From Lachnospiraceae bacterium (GTDB lineage Bacteria; Bacillota; Clostridia; Lachnospirales; Lachnospiraceae), in contig JAIKYA010000067.1 in the NCBI GenBank assembly GCA_024683645.1, forward strand, positions 1 through 58,784: DNA of 58,784 nt, in the 5' to 3' direction. A program made the position numbers and the translations under genes. Shown here piece by piece: positions 7,360 to 16,947 of this stretch; positions within the stretch are counted from its first letter, which is position 1, and each line of letters starts with the position of its first letter. The notes beneath the pieces were generated by a model. That model searched no databases. It had not been told where the DNA came from and saw only the letters and a list, made by a program, of their open reading frames with translations.

Positions 7360-8546
7360 TAGAGACAGCATCGATAATCTACGGCGGCTATATAGTGCCG
7401 TGGACACTGACCATCATGATACTTGCAATACTCAGCTGGTTCTTCTTAAGTTATGCCATCTACACGGCAAACGGCGGCAGGAGGATCGCTATGTGGGTGT
7501 TCTTTGTGCCGGCAGTGTTTTTCTCGGTGCTTTTCTCAAGAATAATATACTGGTATTGTCACAGTGAGCAGTATGACGGACTCATGAGTGCCCTTACGAA
7601 TCTGAGCGTGGACGGTTTTGCCATGCTGGGGGTTATCCCGGGAGTGGTGCTGGCAGCAGCACTGGTATGCGCACTTAAGCTGGATACGAGTTTTCTCGCG
7701 ATGCTCGACGCTCTTTCAACGGGAGCCGGAGTCGGCATGGGAATACTGTATCTTACGGCGCTTTTTAATGCGGGCTGCCGGGGCAAGGTGGTCGTGTCAA
7801 ATCCCGAGTATCAGCATCTGCCTTTTTCATCGCCGATAACCGCGGCAGGCGGAGTGACGGAATACAGGTTTGCAACCTTCTTTTTCTCCTTCCTTGTCAT
7901 GTTCTTTATCAGCGGTATCTGCATGGAATATTATTTTAACAGGAAGGAACAAAAAGGAGCCACCTCCATGCTCTTCCTCATATCCTTCTGTTCGGCGGAG
8001 TTCGTGCTGGATTCTACGAGATATGATGCGGGATTCTTCCGCTTCAACGGCTTTGTCAGTGTACTGCAGATATTTGCCGGTATAGTATTCATACTCATAT
8101 GCCTGATAAGCGGTATACTGGCTATAAAGAGAAACGGTTTCAAATGGTACTATGTTCTTCTGTGGGTACTCATGTTTGCTGCGGAGGGAGTGACCGGCTA
8201 TCTCGAATATCTCGTCCAGCGGCACGGGGATATGTATGTGGAGATATATGCCGGTATGATCGCAAGCAGTCTGTGCACCGGGATATTTGCCTATCTCTGT
8301 TACAGGACTGCACGGCGGAGGGAACAGGCAGTGACGGAAGAAGAGGAGATACAGAAGCGGACTGAGATCTTTAAGAGGGATGACGAGTTTTTTGATGTGG
8401 ATGAAGAGGATGAGACGGAAGATGGCAGGCGCAGACGGAAAAAACACGGGACGGTGGTGTCGCTGATACTGGCGGTAGCGGCAGCGGTGATGGCAGTGGT
8501 CGGTTTTGTGACGCTGCTTTTATCAAGAAAGGGGAAGAAGAGCTGA
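7356..8546 (+). CDS. Lgt-like multi-pass membrane protein
   Basis: This protein has 396 residues with about eight membrane segments, an acidic cytoplasmic loop (about 325-365, DDEFFDVDEEDETEDG) and one last membrane segment. The order SRIIYWYC, DGFAMLGVIPG, GAGVGMGILY, AEFVLDSTRYD, FVSVLQI parallels prolipoprotein diacylglyceryl transferase, where an E..R.D block precedes a VSQ block. The strongly conserved Lgt block with RIGNF and its catalytic neighbours is not clearly present (the matching place reads ALFNAGCRGK). It may therefore be a diverged relative with another substrate. It is coupled to the glycosidase and to murE by 4- and 1-base overlaps, which suggests an envelope role. Confidence 0.5.
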   Translation: MIETASIIYGGYIVPWTLTIMILAILSWFFLSYAIYTANGGRRIAMWVFFVPAVFFSVLFSRIIYWYCHSEQYDGLMSALTNLSVDGFAMLGVIPGVVLAAALVCALKLDTSFLAMLDALSTGAGVGMGILYLTALFNAGCRGKVVVSNPEYQHLPFSSPITAAGGVTEYRFATFFFSFLVMFFISGICMEYYFNRKEQKGATSMLFLISFCSAEFVLDSTRYDAGFFRFNGFVSVLQIFAGIVFILICLISGILAIKRNGFKWYYVLLWVLMFAAEGVTGYLEYLVQRHGDMYVEIYAGMIASSLCTGIFAYLCYRTARRREQAVTEEEEIQKRTEIFKRDDEFFDVDEEDETEDGRRRRKKHGTVVSLILAVAAAVMAVVGFVTLLLSRKGKKS

Positions 8547-10105
8547 TGTTTAAGATAGCGGAACTTTTACGTGGCTGTGAATACTCGGTGATCTGCGGGG
8601 ACGGGGACAAAAACGTAAGCGGAGCCGTATGCGATACAAGAAAGACGGAAGAAGGCTGTCTTTTCATATGTATAAAGGGAAGCAGCTTTGATGCACACGA
8701 TGCGGCAGCTGCGGTGATCGAAGCCGGAGCGGGGGCCGTGATCGGTGATGATGAGGAAAAGCTTGCATCCTGCGCGGAGCTTGCAGAAAAGAAGGGAGTG
8801 AGTCTCCTGCTCTGTGCGGATTCAAGGGCGGCTGCAGCTGCAGCGGCCTGTGCGAGGTGCGCTCGTCCTGCGGAAAAGCTGTTTACTATCGGCGTGACCG
8901 GTACTAAGGGGAAGAGTACGACGGTAAGTCTTATACGTTCGGCACTGGAAGAATGCGGGATAAAAACAGGACTGGTCGGTACCATAGAGATTTATGACGG
9001 AAAGGATTCCGAGGCAAGTCTCAATACCACTCCGGATGCATTTAAACTGCAGGATGCTTTTGCAAGGATGGTCGATAACGGCTGCCGCGCAGCTGTAATG
9101 GAGGTATCCAGTCAGGGCCTTATGATGAAGAGGGTGGCGGGGTTTACTTTCGATGTTGGTATTTTTACCAATCTCTCACCTGACCATATAGGACCCGGAG
9201 AGCATAAGGATTTTGAAGATTATCTTGAATGCAAAAAGCTGCTGTTTGCACAGTGCAAAACGGGCTTCTATAATGCGGACGATGAATATGCGCCCAGGAT
9301 CATGGAAGGCTGCAGCTGTGAGAAAAGTGAAGGCTTCGGCCGTAGCGGGGAGATAAACTTCAGGGAAGAGAAGCTTTGCAGCGAAGACGGAAAGCTCGGC
9401 GTGAGCTTTATCTTAAATGACGGAGAGATAAGCGAAAACGTGCGTTTCATGCAGCCGGGGATATTTTCTATATACAATGCGCTCGCGGCTTACAGCGGAA
9501 CTGCGGCTGCCTTAAGAGCACTTGATAAGGAGAAGTTCAGCGTCGGGAAGATATTTGACGGCTTTAACAGGGCATGGGTAAAAGGCAGGATAGAGATGCT
9601 GCCTGTTTCGAATGATTATACGATGATGATAGACTATGCGCATAATGCGATGGCCCTGAAGAGCCTGCTTACGACCATAAGGGAATATGAGCCCGGAAGA
9701 CTGGTGACGCTTTTCGGCTGCGGCGGAAACCGTGCGAAATCGAGACGCTACGAGATGGGCGAGGAAGCCGGAAAGCTTTCCGACATGACCGTCATCACCT
9801 CGGACAATCCGAGAAACGAAGAGCCGATGGATATCATAAATGATATAGTGAGCGGCATGGAAAAGACGGAAGGCAGATACGTCACTATCCCGGACCGAAA
9901 GGAAGCCATAAGGTACTGCTATGAAAATGCAAAGCCAGGAGACATAATAATCCTTGCAGGCAAGGGACATGAGGATTATCAGGAGATAAAGGGCGTAAAG
10001 CACCATATGGATGAACGTGAACTGGTAATGGAGATACTGAAAGAGGCGGGGGATAGTGAGGCTCTTCGCAGGATGGAGGAGCGATACCCCGGAGTGAGGA
10101 TATGA
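8546..10105 (+). CDS. murE: UDP-MurNAc-tripeptide ligase MurE
   Basis: This is the cytoplasmic Mur ligase that adds the third amino acid to the peptidoglycan stem. The N-terminal UDP-binding domain (about 1-105) is followed by the ATP-binding loop VTGTKGKSTT (about 115-125), then LNTTPDA and MEVSSQGL typical of MurE, and the C-terminal domain with SDNPRNEEP. The DNPR sequence is the signature for meso-diaminopimelate rather than lysine, so the cell wall is probably of the DAP type. The length of 519 residues is slightly above the usual 490-500 because of a longer N-domain. The ATG overlaps the previous stop (TGATG), and the stop overlaps priA by four bases. Confidence 0.93.
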   Translation: MFKIAELLRGCEYSVICGDGDKNVSGAVCDTRKTEEGCLFICIKGSSFDAHDAAAAVIEAGAGAVIGDDEEKLASCAELAEKKGVSLLLCADSRAAAAAAACARCARPAEKLFTIGVTGTKGKSTTVSLIRSALEECGIKTGLVGTIEIYDGKDSEASLNTTPDAFKLQDAFARMVDNGCRAAVMEVSSQGLMMKRVAGFTFDVGIFTNLSPDHIGPGEHKDFEDYLECKKLLFAQCKTGFYNADDEYAPRIMEGCSCEKSEGFGRSGEINFREEKLCSEDGKLGVSFILNDGEISENVRFMQPGIFSIYNALAAYSGTAAALRALDKEKFSVGKIFDGFNRAWVKGRIEMLPVSNDYTMMIDYAHNAMALKSLLTTIREYEPGRLVTLFGCGGNRAKSRRYEMGEEAGKLSDMTVITSDNPRNEEPMDIINDIVSGMEKTEGRYVTIPDRKEAIRYCYENAKPGDIIILAGKGHEDYQEIKGVKHHMDERELVMEILKEAGDSEALRRMEERYPGVRI

Positions 10106-12345
10106 GCGGAGAGGTATATGCGCTGGTCATAATCGATATTGCGCATGAACGCCTGGACAGACCTTTTGAATACAGGGTTCCCGAAGAACTGAGAAGCCGT
10201 GTAAATGAAGGAGCGGAGGTCCGCATCCCTTTCGGGAAAGGAAACAGGGAAAGATGCGGTTATGTGGTAGGTCTTACGGATACGCCCTCATATGAGAGGG
10301 ATAAGATAAAGGACATAGCCGGGCTTGTTGAAAGCTCCGTAGGCATAGAAAACAGGATGCTTAAACTGGCCGTATGGATAAAAAAGAAATACGGCGGGAC
10401 TCTTGTCGGAGCGATGCGGACGGTACTGCCGGTAAAGGAAAGAGTGGCAGCAAAGGTCTACAGATCGATAAGCCGCAACGTGAGCATAGAACAGCTCAGT
10501 GAGGAAGCGGGTAAGCTCAATCCCGTGCGTTTTGCAGCCAGGATAAGGCTGATGAAGGCGGTAGCCGATGCGGATGAGATACCGGTGGATCTCGCGGTAG
10601 ACAAGCTGAACGTTTCAAAAGCAGTGATAGCTACTGCGGTAAAACAGGGACTGATAAAGCTTAGGGAAGATACAAGATACCGCAATCCCGTGGCGGGGAG
10701 CAGTGCACGCTACGAGCGGAAGGCTGAACTTTCCGATGAACAGAAGAGTGCGGTACATAAGATACTTGAAGAGGCCTCGGGAGAGAGGCGGCCCGTCCTG
10801 ATAGAGGGAGTAACGGGTAGCGGCAAGACGGAAGTATATATGGAAGCCATAGCCGCGACAGTGGAAGCCGGGCGGCAGGCCATAGTGCTGATACCGGAGA
10901 TAGCGCTGACCTTCCAGACCCTAATGCGTTTTTACGCACGTTTTAAGGACAGGGTGTCCGTTCTGCATTCAAAGCTATCGGACGGTGAGAGGTACGATCA
11001 GTTCGTACGTGCAAGAAAAGGCGAGATAGATGTGATCATCGGTCCGCGTTCCGCACTGTTCATACCCTTTAAGGATCCGGGTATGGTAGTGATAGACGAG
11101 GAGCATGAGAGCAGTTATAAGAACCAGAACATGCCGAAGTATCACGCAAGGGAAGTGGCGGAAGAATTGTGCCGCATGTGCGGAGCCCAGCTGGTACTGG
11201 GATCGGCGACACCCTCTATGGAAGCTTCCTACAGGGCGGAATGCGGCAGCATAAAGAAGATAAAACTCAGCAGGCGGTACGGCAGTGCAAAGCTTCCGGA
11301 AGTGACGATCGCAGATATGCGGGAGGAGCTTAAGGCCGGAAACAGGAGTTTTTTCTCAAGAGTGCTTTCGGAAAAGATAACCGAGCGGCTGCTTAAGGGC
11401 GAGCAGACGATGCTTTTTATAAACAGACGCGGGCGCGCGGGTTTTGTATCCTGCCGCAGCTGCGGTTATGTCGTAAAATGCCCCCACTGTGATGTGTCGC
11501 TGACCGAGCACGGCGGCGGCAGCCTCGTCTGCCATTACTGCGGATATACAGCGGCTAAGCCGGCACTCTGTCCGGAATGCGGTTCGAAATATCTGGCGGG
11601 CTTCAGGGCCGGGACCGAAAGGATAGAGGAAGAGATAGCAAAAGCCTATCCTTCGGCGCGTGTGATCAGGATGGACGGCGACACGACGAAGAGTAAGGAT
11701 GCGCACGAAAAACTGCTGCAGACCTTTGCGGCGGGTGAAGCAGATATAATGGTCGGAACACAGATGATAGTGAAGGGACATGACTTCCCCAATGTGACGC
11801 TGGTGGGGGCGATCGCTGCGGATATGTCGTTAAATGCGGCGGATTATCATGCAACGGAGCGGACATTTTCACTGCTCGCACAGGCAGCGGGAAGAGCCGG
11901 AAGAGGGGATAAGCCCGGAGAAGTGGTGATACAGACCTACAAGCCGGAGCATTACAGCATACAGGCTGCCGCGGCGCAGGATTATGAGTATTTTTATGAG
12001 AGGGAAAAAGCCTTCAGGGAGATGGCTGATTATCCGCCCTTTTCGCATATGATGGCACTGCAGTTTTTTTCGGCGGATGAGAAGGCTGCGTTTGAGCGGG
12101 CAGGGGCTGCGGCGGATGCGATAGGCAGGGACTGCGGCACAGAGACTGAGGTGATGGGACCTTTCGGGGCCGTGATCGCGAAAATAAGGGATATATACCG
12201 TGTAGTGGTTTATATAAGGAGTAAAAACGAAGCTGTTTTAGTTGCGGCAAAGGACATAGCGGAAAAGCTGCAGGACAGGAACAGGGAAAGCGGGAAAAAA
12301 GAAGTAACGCTGCAGACGGATCTTGATCCCGTGACGGCATTTTAA
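10102..12345 (+). CDS. priA: Primosomal replication restart helicase PriA
   Basis: This superfamily 2 helicase reloads the replisome at stalled forks. The N-terminal DNA-binding domain (about 1-110) leads to a helicase core with Walker A EGVTGSGKTEVYM, the DEEH box VIDEEHESSYKN and motif VI QAAGRAGR. A zinc module with paired cysteines (CRSCGY, CPHCDV, CHYCGY, CPECGS) is inserted in the core, as in all PriA proteins. The length of 747 residues is normal. The ATG shares four bases with the murE stop. It begins the conserved Firmicutes order priA-def-fmt-rsmB-rlmN. Confidence 0.95.
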   Translation: MSGEVYALVIIDIAHERLDRPFEYRVPEELRSRVNEGAEVRIPFGKGNRERCGYVVGLTDTPSYERDKIKDIAGLVESSVGIENRMLKLAVWIKKKYGGTLVGAMRTVLPVKERVAAKVYRSISRNVSIEQLSEEAGKLNPVRFAARIRLMKAVADADEIPVDLAVDKLNVSKAVIATAVKQGLIKLREDTRYRNPVAGSSARYERKAELSDEQKSAVHKILEEASGERRPVLIEGVTGSGKTEVYMEAIAATVEAGRQAIVLIPEIALTFQTLMRFYARFKDRVSVLHSKLSDGERYDQFVRARKGEIDVIIGPRSALFIPFKDPGMVVIDEEHESSYKNQNMPKYHAREVAEELCRMCGAQLVLGSATPSMEASYRAECGSIKKIKLSRRYGSAKLPEVTIADMREELKAGNRSFFSRVLSEKITERLLKGEQTMLFINRRGRAGFVSCRSCGYVVKCPHCDVSLTEHGGGSLVCHYCGYTAAKPALCPECGSKYLAGFRAGTERIEEEIAKAYPSARVIRMDGDTTKSKDAHEKLLQTFAAGEADIMVGTQMIVKGHDFPNVTLVGAIAADMSLNAADYHATERTFSLLAQAAGRAGRGDKPGEVVIQTYKPEHYSIQAAAAQDYEYFYEREKAFREMADYPPFSHMMALQFFSADEKAAFERAGAAADAIGRDCGTETEVMGPFGAVIAKIRDIYRVVVYIRSKNEAVLVAAKDIAEKLQDRNRESGKKEVTLQTDLDPVTAF

Positions 12346-12364
12346 AAATATCGGAGGTAGAAAA

Positions 12365-12859
12365 ATGGCGATCAGAAAAATAAGAGAAATAGGAGATGAG
12401 GTGCTGAATGCTCCCTGCCGGGAAGTGACAAAGATGACAGGACATACGGGCGAACTCATCGACGATATGCTGGAGACTATGTACAATGAAGGCGGCGTGG
12501 GACTGGCAGCCCCGCAGGTGGGAGTGCTTAAGAGGATCGCGGTCATCGATGTGACCGGCGAGGATCCTTATGTGCTGATCAACCCGGTAATAGTCAGTTC
12601 CGACGGCGAACAGACAGGCTGGGAAGGCTGTCTGTCGGTACCAAATAAGACGGGGATCGTGACCAGGCCGAACCATGTGGTGGTGAAGGCTCTGAACAGG
12701 GACATGGAAGAATATACCGTGGAGGGAACCGAGCTCCTTGCAAGGGCGCTGTGTCATGAGATAGATCATCTGGACGGAAAGATGTACACGGAACTTGTCG
12801 AAGGAGAACTCAAGGACCTTCGGACCATGGACGATGAGGACGGGGAGGATGAGGAATGA
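12365..12859 (+). CDS. def: Peptide deformylase
   Basis: This enzyme removes the formyl group from the N-terminal methionine of new proteins. All three metal-enzyme motifs are visible: GVGLAAPQVG (about 43-52), WEGCLSVPN with the metal-ligand cysteine (about 86-94) and CHEIDHLDG with the two histidines and the catalytic glutamate (about 130-138). The C-terminus is an unusually acidic tail (MDDEDGEDEE). CGGAGG lies 8 nt before the ATG. The gene overlaps fmt by four bases, so the enzymes that add and remove the formyl group are coupled. Confidence 0.95.
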   Translation: MAIRKIREIGDEVLNAPCREVTKMTGHTGELIDDMLETMYNEGGVGLAAPQVGVLKRIAVIDVTGEDPYVLINPVIVSSDGEQTGWEGCLSVPNKTGIVTRPNHVVVKALNRDMEEYTVEGTELLARALCHEIDHLDGKMYTELVEGELKDLRTMDDEDGEDEE

Positions 12860-13794
12860 AGCTCGTATATATGGGGACTCCGGATTATGCAGTGCCGCCG
12901 CTTAAGGCTCTTTACGATGCAGGCCATGAGATAAGTGCGGTTGTCACACAGCCGGATAAGCCTGTGGGCCGGGGCAGAAAGATACAGGAGTGTCCTGTAA
13001 AGGTACTGGCAAAAGAACTGGGGCTGCCCGTTTTCCAGCCGGAGCGGATAAAGAGGGCGGAAGCCGTGGAAGAACTGAAAAAGTATGAAGCGGATATCTT
13101 TGTGGTGGCGGCTTTCGGACAGATTCTTTCCAGAGAGATACTGATGATGCCGCGTTTCGGCTGCGTGAACATCCATGCCTCACTGCTTCCCAGATACAGG
13201 GGAGCCTCACCGATACAGAGCGCCGTCCTGAACGGTGATGAGGAAAGCGGAGTTACCATCATGCAGATGGATGAGGGGATCGATACCGGAGACATACTGT
13301 TTCAGAGAAGTATAAAGCTTTCGGAAGACGAGACCGGAGGCAGTCTTTTCGACAGACTGAGCACCCTCGGGGCAGAGCTGATAACGGAGGCCCTGCCTGC
13401 GATCGAGAGGGGGGATATCTCACCTCTCAGACAGGACGAAGAAGCGGCAACGCATACGAAGATGATAAACAAGGAAGAGGGAAGGATAAGCTTTATGCGT
13501 GATGCGAAAGCGGTAGAGCGGCAGATAAGGGCCATGAATCCCTGGCCCAGTGCTTTTACTTTCCTGGGAGGAAAGCAGCTGAAGATATGGGCTGCAAAGG
13601 CTGAGACGGACAAGAGCCATGCGGTTCCCGGAACGGTGCTTTTTACCGAGAAGGATTCCTTTACGGTAGCCTGCGGCAGCGGAACGCTTAAGATACTTGA
13701 GCTTCAGCTTGAAGGAAAGAAAAGGATGGGAGCGGGAGATTTTCTCAGGGGACTGAGCTTAAATCCCGGAGACCGGCTGGGACAGAAAGAATGA
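12856..13794 (+). CDS. fmt: Methionyl-tRNA formyltransferase
   Basis: This enzyme formylates initiator Met-tRNA with 10-formyl-tetrahydrofolate. The N-terminal Rossmann domain begins MKLVYMGTPDYAVPPL. The catalytic block NIHASLLPRYRGASPI (about 107-122) contains the Asn-His of the family, and MDEGIDTGDIL follows with the active Asp. The C-terminal OB-like tRNA-binding domain occupies about 205-312. The 312-residue length is typical. It overlaps def upstream and rsmB downstream by four bases each. Confidence 0.95.
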   Translation: MKLVYMGTPDYAVPPLKALYDAGHEISAVVTQPDKPVGRGRKIQECPVKVLAKELGLPVFQPERIKRAEAVEELKKYEADIFVVAAFGQILSREILMMPRFGCVNIHASLLPRYRGASPIQSAVLNGDEESGVTIMQMDEGIDTGDILFQRSIKLSEDETGGSLFDRLSTLGAELITEALPAIERGDISPLRQDEEAATHTKMINKEEGRISFMRDAKAVERQIRAMNPWPSAFTFLGGKQLKIWAAKAETDKSHAVPGTVLFTEKDSFTVACGSGTLKILELQLEGKKRMGAGDFLRGLSLNPGDRLGQKE

Positions 13795-15152
13795 AAAAAG
13801 CTACAGCGGGCAGAAGACTGGCACTGGACATACTGCTTGGTGCCGAGTCGGAAGGCGGAAAGGCCGATGTGCTGATCCGCAATGCCCTGAACAGAAACTT
13901 TGATATGGACGACCGTGACAGGGCCTTTGTATCGAGGCTTACGCGCGGCTGTATAGAAAAGCGCATATTCCTTGACTATGCGGCGGATCAGTTTGCGTCA
14001 AAAAAGACCGCGAAGATGAAGCCGGTGATCAGGAACGTGATACGCATGGGAATATACCAGATGCTGTTCATGGACAGCGTACCGGATGCGACAGCCTGCA
14101 ACGAAGCGGTCCTTCTTGCGGAGGAACGTGGATTCAAGGGACTGACGGGGTTTGTGAACGGAGTTCTCAGGAATGTTTCCAGAAACAGGGATATAAAGCT
14201 TCCGGATGAGGAGGATGTCTTAAACTATCTCAGCATAAAATATGCCATGCCGAAAGAACTCTGTGCCATGTTCGAAGAGCGTTTCGGCAGAAAGCGGGCG
14301 GAGAGGCTGCTTGCGGCGTACGATACGGAGAGACCGCTGAGTGTCAGGTTCATCCTGGGCGATGAAGGGGCAGAATGCATAGCGGTGGAAAACTGGAAGG
14401 CGGCAGCAGTCGATGCCGTACATAATCCATATCTCGAGCATATGTACTTTTTAAGGAATGTTCCCGGTGTTGAACTGCTGCAGGGTTATGATGAAGGCCT
14501 GTTCATGGTGGCAGATACCTCATCCGCGCTTGCAGCGATATGTGCGGGAGTGAAAAAAGGAGACAGGGTCATCGATCTGTGTGCCGCTCCCGGAGGAAAG
14601 AGCATGATACTCGCTGCGGCAGCAGGCTGTGAGGGAAGGGTACTTGCCTACGATGTGAGTGAGGATAAGAAGACCCTGATAGAAGAGAATGCAAGGCGCC
14701 TCGGTATGGAAAACATATCGGCCGGCGTTCATGATGCAACGGTATTTGATAAGGAACTTGAAGTAAGTGCGGATGTGGTGATGGCAGACCTGCCCTGTTC
14801 AGGAATGGGAGTGATGGGACGCAAATGCGATATCCGTCATAATATAGATACTGGAAAGATAAGTGAGCTGGCTGCGCTGCAGCGCAGGATACTGTCAAAT
14901 GCGGTAAGGTATCTGAAGAGCGGAGGAACCCTTCTGTTCAGTACCTGCACGGTAAGCAGACAGGAGAATGAGGACAATGCGGACTGGCTGATAAAGGAGA
15001 AAGGCATGCTGCCCGACTCACTCGGAGGCTTCCTTCCGGCTTCTCTTAAGGAGTATGAGACGGAAGAGGGAAGGGTGCAGCTTTTATGCGGGGAGCCGGC
15101 AGGACTGCCGCTTATAGATTCGTTTTTCATTTCGAGATTTAAGAAACCATGA
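13791..15152 (+). CDS. rsmB: 16S rRNA cytosine-967 C5-methyltransferase RsmB
   Basis: This protein has an N-terminal NusB-like RNA-binding domain (about 1-145) followed by a SAM-dependent Rossmann methyltransferase domain. DLCAAPGGKS (about 262-271) is the SAM motif I, ADLPCSGMGVMGR carries the PC catalytic motif IV, and LLFSTCTVSRQENE carries the TC nucleophile motif VI. The domain order and the 453-residue length are those of RsmB/Sun. The ATG overlaps the fmt stop, and the stop overlaps rlmN, by four bases. Confidence 0.93.
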   Translation: MKKATAGRRLALDILLGAESEGGKADVLIRNALNRNFDMDDRDRAFVSRLTRGCIEKRIFLDYAADQFASKKTAKMKPVIRNVIRMGIYQMLFMDSVPDATACNEAVLLAEERGFKGLTGFVNGVLRNVSRNRDIKLPDEEDVLNYLSIKYAMPKELCAMFEERFGRKRAERLLAAYDTERPLSVRFILGDEGAECIAVENWKAAAVDAVHNPYLEHMYFLRNVPGVELLQGYDEGLFMVADTSSALAAICAGVKKGDRVIDLCAAPGGKSMILAAAAGCEGRVLAYDVSEDKKTLIEENARRLGMENISAGVHDATVFDKELEVSADVVMADLPCSGMGVMGRKCDIRHNIDTGKISELAALQRRILSNAVRYLKSGGTLLFSTCTVSRQENEDNADWLIKEKGMLPDSLGGFLPASLKEYETEEGRVQLLCGEPAGLPLIDSFFISRFKKP

Positions 15153-16189
15153 GCAGTGAGGGAAACAAAAGAAACATAAGAGAGCTGGACTATGCCGGTA
15201 TATGCGCACTGATGGAAGATATGGGCGAGAAGAAATTCCGGGCAAAGCAGCTTTATGACTGGCTGCATGTAAGATGTGCGGACGGATTTGACGAGATGAG
15301 CGATCTTTCGAAGGCACTTCGGGATAAGCTTTCGGAATACTTCGATGCCACTCTCCCGAAAGCCGAACAGATACAGGAGTCAAAGACAGACGGTACGAAG
15401 AAGTATCTCTTTGCCTTAAAGGACGGGCAGCTCATAGAGGCGGTGAAGATGGAATACCATCACGGCGTGAGTGTATGTATATCCACCCAGGTGGGCTGCA
15501 GGATGGGCTGTGCCTTCTGTGCTTCCACGCTGGGAGGGCTGGTCAGGAACTTAAGCAGGGCAGAGATGCTCTCCGAAGTCTATGCGATCACCAGGCTCGA
15601 AGGAAAGAGAGTATCCAACATAGTAATGATGGGGATAGGTGAGCCTCTGGATAATTACGACGAGGCTGTATCTTTTATGCATATGATCAGCGACGAGAGA
15701 GGGCTCAACATAAGCGCCAGAAATATCACCATATCCACCTGCGGTCTGGTGCCGGGTATAATGAGGCTGGCCGAAGAGAAGCTGCCGGTCACACTGGCGC
15801 TCTCGCTGCATGCGGTAAGTGATGAGAAGAGAAAGAAGATAATGCCCGTTGCGAACAGCTATTCCATCGCTGAGCTCATGGAGGCCTGCGACAGCTATTT
15901 TGAAAAGACCGGGCGGAGGATAAGCTTTGAATATGCCCTTATAAGGGGAGAAAACGACAGTGACGCTGATGCTGCCGCACTTGCCGGCCTTGCCGGCCCC
16001 AGAAGGGTGCACGTAAACCTGATACCGGTCAATCCCGTGACCGAAAGGGGGCTTTCGGGACCCGATAACGGCGCGGTACGCGCTTTCCTTAAGAAACTGC
16101 AGGATGCGGGTGTGACCGCGACCGTGCGCAGGGAGCTGGGGAGGGATATAGACGGTGCCTGTGGACAATTAAGAAGAAAGAGTTTATAA
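15149..16189 (+). CDS. rlmN: Dual-specificity 23S rRNA/tRNA adenine-C2 methyltransferase RlmN
   Basis: This is a radical-SAM enzyme that methylates A2503 of 23S rRNA and A37 of some tRNAs. The cluster motif is CRMGCAFC (about 115-122), preceded by STQVG; MGIGEPLDNYD is the usual SAM-contact motif. The mechanism also needs a C-terminal cysteine, which is visible in DGACGQLR close to the end. The length of 346 residues is normal. The last 30 bases of the gene contain the -35 and -10 boxes of a promoter for the next gene. Confidence 0.95.
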   Translation: MSSEGNKRNIRELDYAGICALMEDMGEKKFRAKQLYDWLHVRCADGFDEMSDLSKALRDKLSEYFDATLPKAEQIQESKTDGTKKYLFALKDGQLIEAVKMEYHHGVSVCISTQVGCRMGCAFCASTLGGLVRNLSRAEMLSEVYAITRLEGKRVSNIVMMGIGEPLDNYDEAVSFMHMISDERGLNISARNITISTCGLVPGIMRLAEEKLPVTLALSLHAVSDEKRKKIMPVANSYSIAELMEACDSYFEKTGRRISFEYALIRGENDSDADAAALAGLAGPRRVHVNLIPVNPVTERGLSGPDNGAVRAFLKKLQDAGVTATVRRELGRDIDGACGQLRRKSL

Positions 16190-16190
16190 T
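16162..16190 (+). promoter_or_regulatory. Promoter inside the rlmN 3' end, driving prpC-prkC-rsgA-rpe
   Basis: TGGACA (16162-16167), a 17-nt spacer and a perfect TATAAT (16185-16190) lie at the end of rlmN. Seven bases (ATACCGC) separate the -10 from the ATG of prpC, so the first transcribed base should be at or next to that ATG. Confidence 0.7.
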
Positions 16191-16197
16191 ATACCGC

Positions 16198-16938
16198 ATG
16201 AAACTTTCAGCCTATTCCGTTACAGATATCGGAAGAACAAGAAAACTTAATCAGGACTATGTGTTCACGTCACAGATGCCCCTGGGCCAGCTGCCGAATC
16301 TCTTTATCGTTGCAGACGGCATGGGCGGTCACAAAGCAGGGGAGTATGCCTCCAAATGCGCAGTGGATACGGTGGTGGAAAAGGTAAGCCTTTCCAGGGA
16401 AAAAGGAACCATACGTATACTCTCAAAGGCGATAAGGCAGGCCAATACCAGGATACGCGAGAAAGCCGCAAGTGACGAGAACTTTCAGGGAATGGGGACG
16501 ACGCTTGTGGCGGCGTCTTTTGATGAGGAAGAACTGATAGTTGCCAATGTCGGCGACAGCAGGCTTTACCTTTTCAAAGAAGGCAGATTAAAGCAGATAA
16601 CCACGGATCATTCGCTGGTCGAGGAAATGATACGTATGGGTGAGCTGGAGCGGAAGGACGCCAGGCTTCATCCCGACAAGAATATCATCACCAGGGCGAT
16701 AGGTGCGGCCGATGACGTGGATGTGGACTTTTTCGAAGTAGACGGCGTTGAGGAGGGTGACATCATACTGATGTGCACCGACGGTCTCAGCAACATGCTG
16801 GATGACAGGGAAATAGAAGGCATAATCGCGAGCGGAGATAATGTAGAGGAAACTGCAGAAAGACTCGTGAGTGCCGCAAACATGAACGGAGGCCGCGACA
16901 ATATCGGCGTAGTTCTTGTCAAAGTCGCGGAGAGGTAA
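16198..16938 (+). CDS. prpC: PP2C-family Ser/Thr phosphatase PrpC/Stp1
   Basis: This manganese-dependent phosphatase reverses the phosphorylation made by the kinase encoded next to it. TDIGRTRKLNQD, VADGMGGH (metal-binding Asp and Gly), NVGDSRLYL, CTDGLSNML and GGRDNIGVV are the PP2C motifs in order. The 246-residue length is typical. There is no Shine-Dalgarno sequence before the ATG, and the -10 box of a strong promoter ends 7 nt upstream, so the mRNA is probably leaderless. prkC follows after 9 bases. Confidence 0.94.
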   Translation: MKLSAYSVTDIGRTRKLNQDYVFTSQMPLGQLPNLFIVADGMGGHKAGEYASKCAVDTVVEKVSLSREKGTIRILSKAIRQANTRIREKAASDENFQGMGTTLVAASFDEEELIVANVGDSRLYLFKEGRLKQITTDHSLVEEMIRMGELERKDARLHPDKNIITRAIGAADDVDVDFFEVDGVEEGDIILMCTDGLSNMLDDREIEGIIASGDNVEETAERLVSAANMNGGRDNIGVVLVKVAER

Positions 16939-16947
16939 GGAGTAAAG

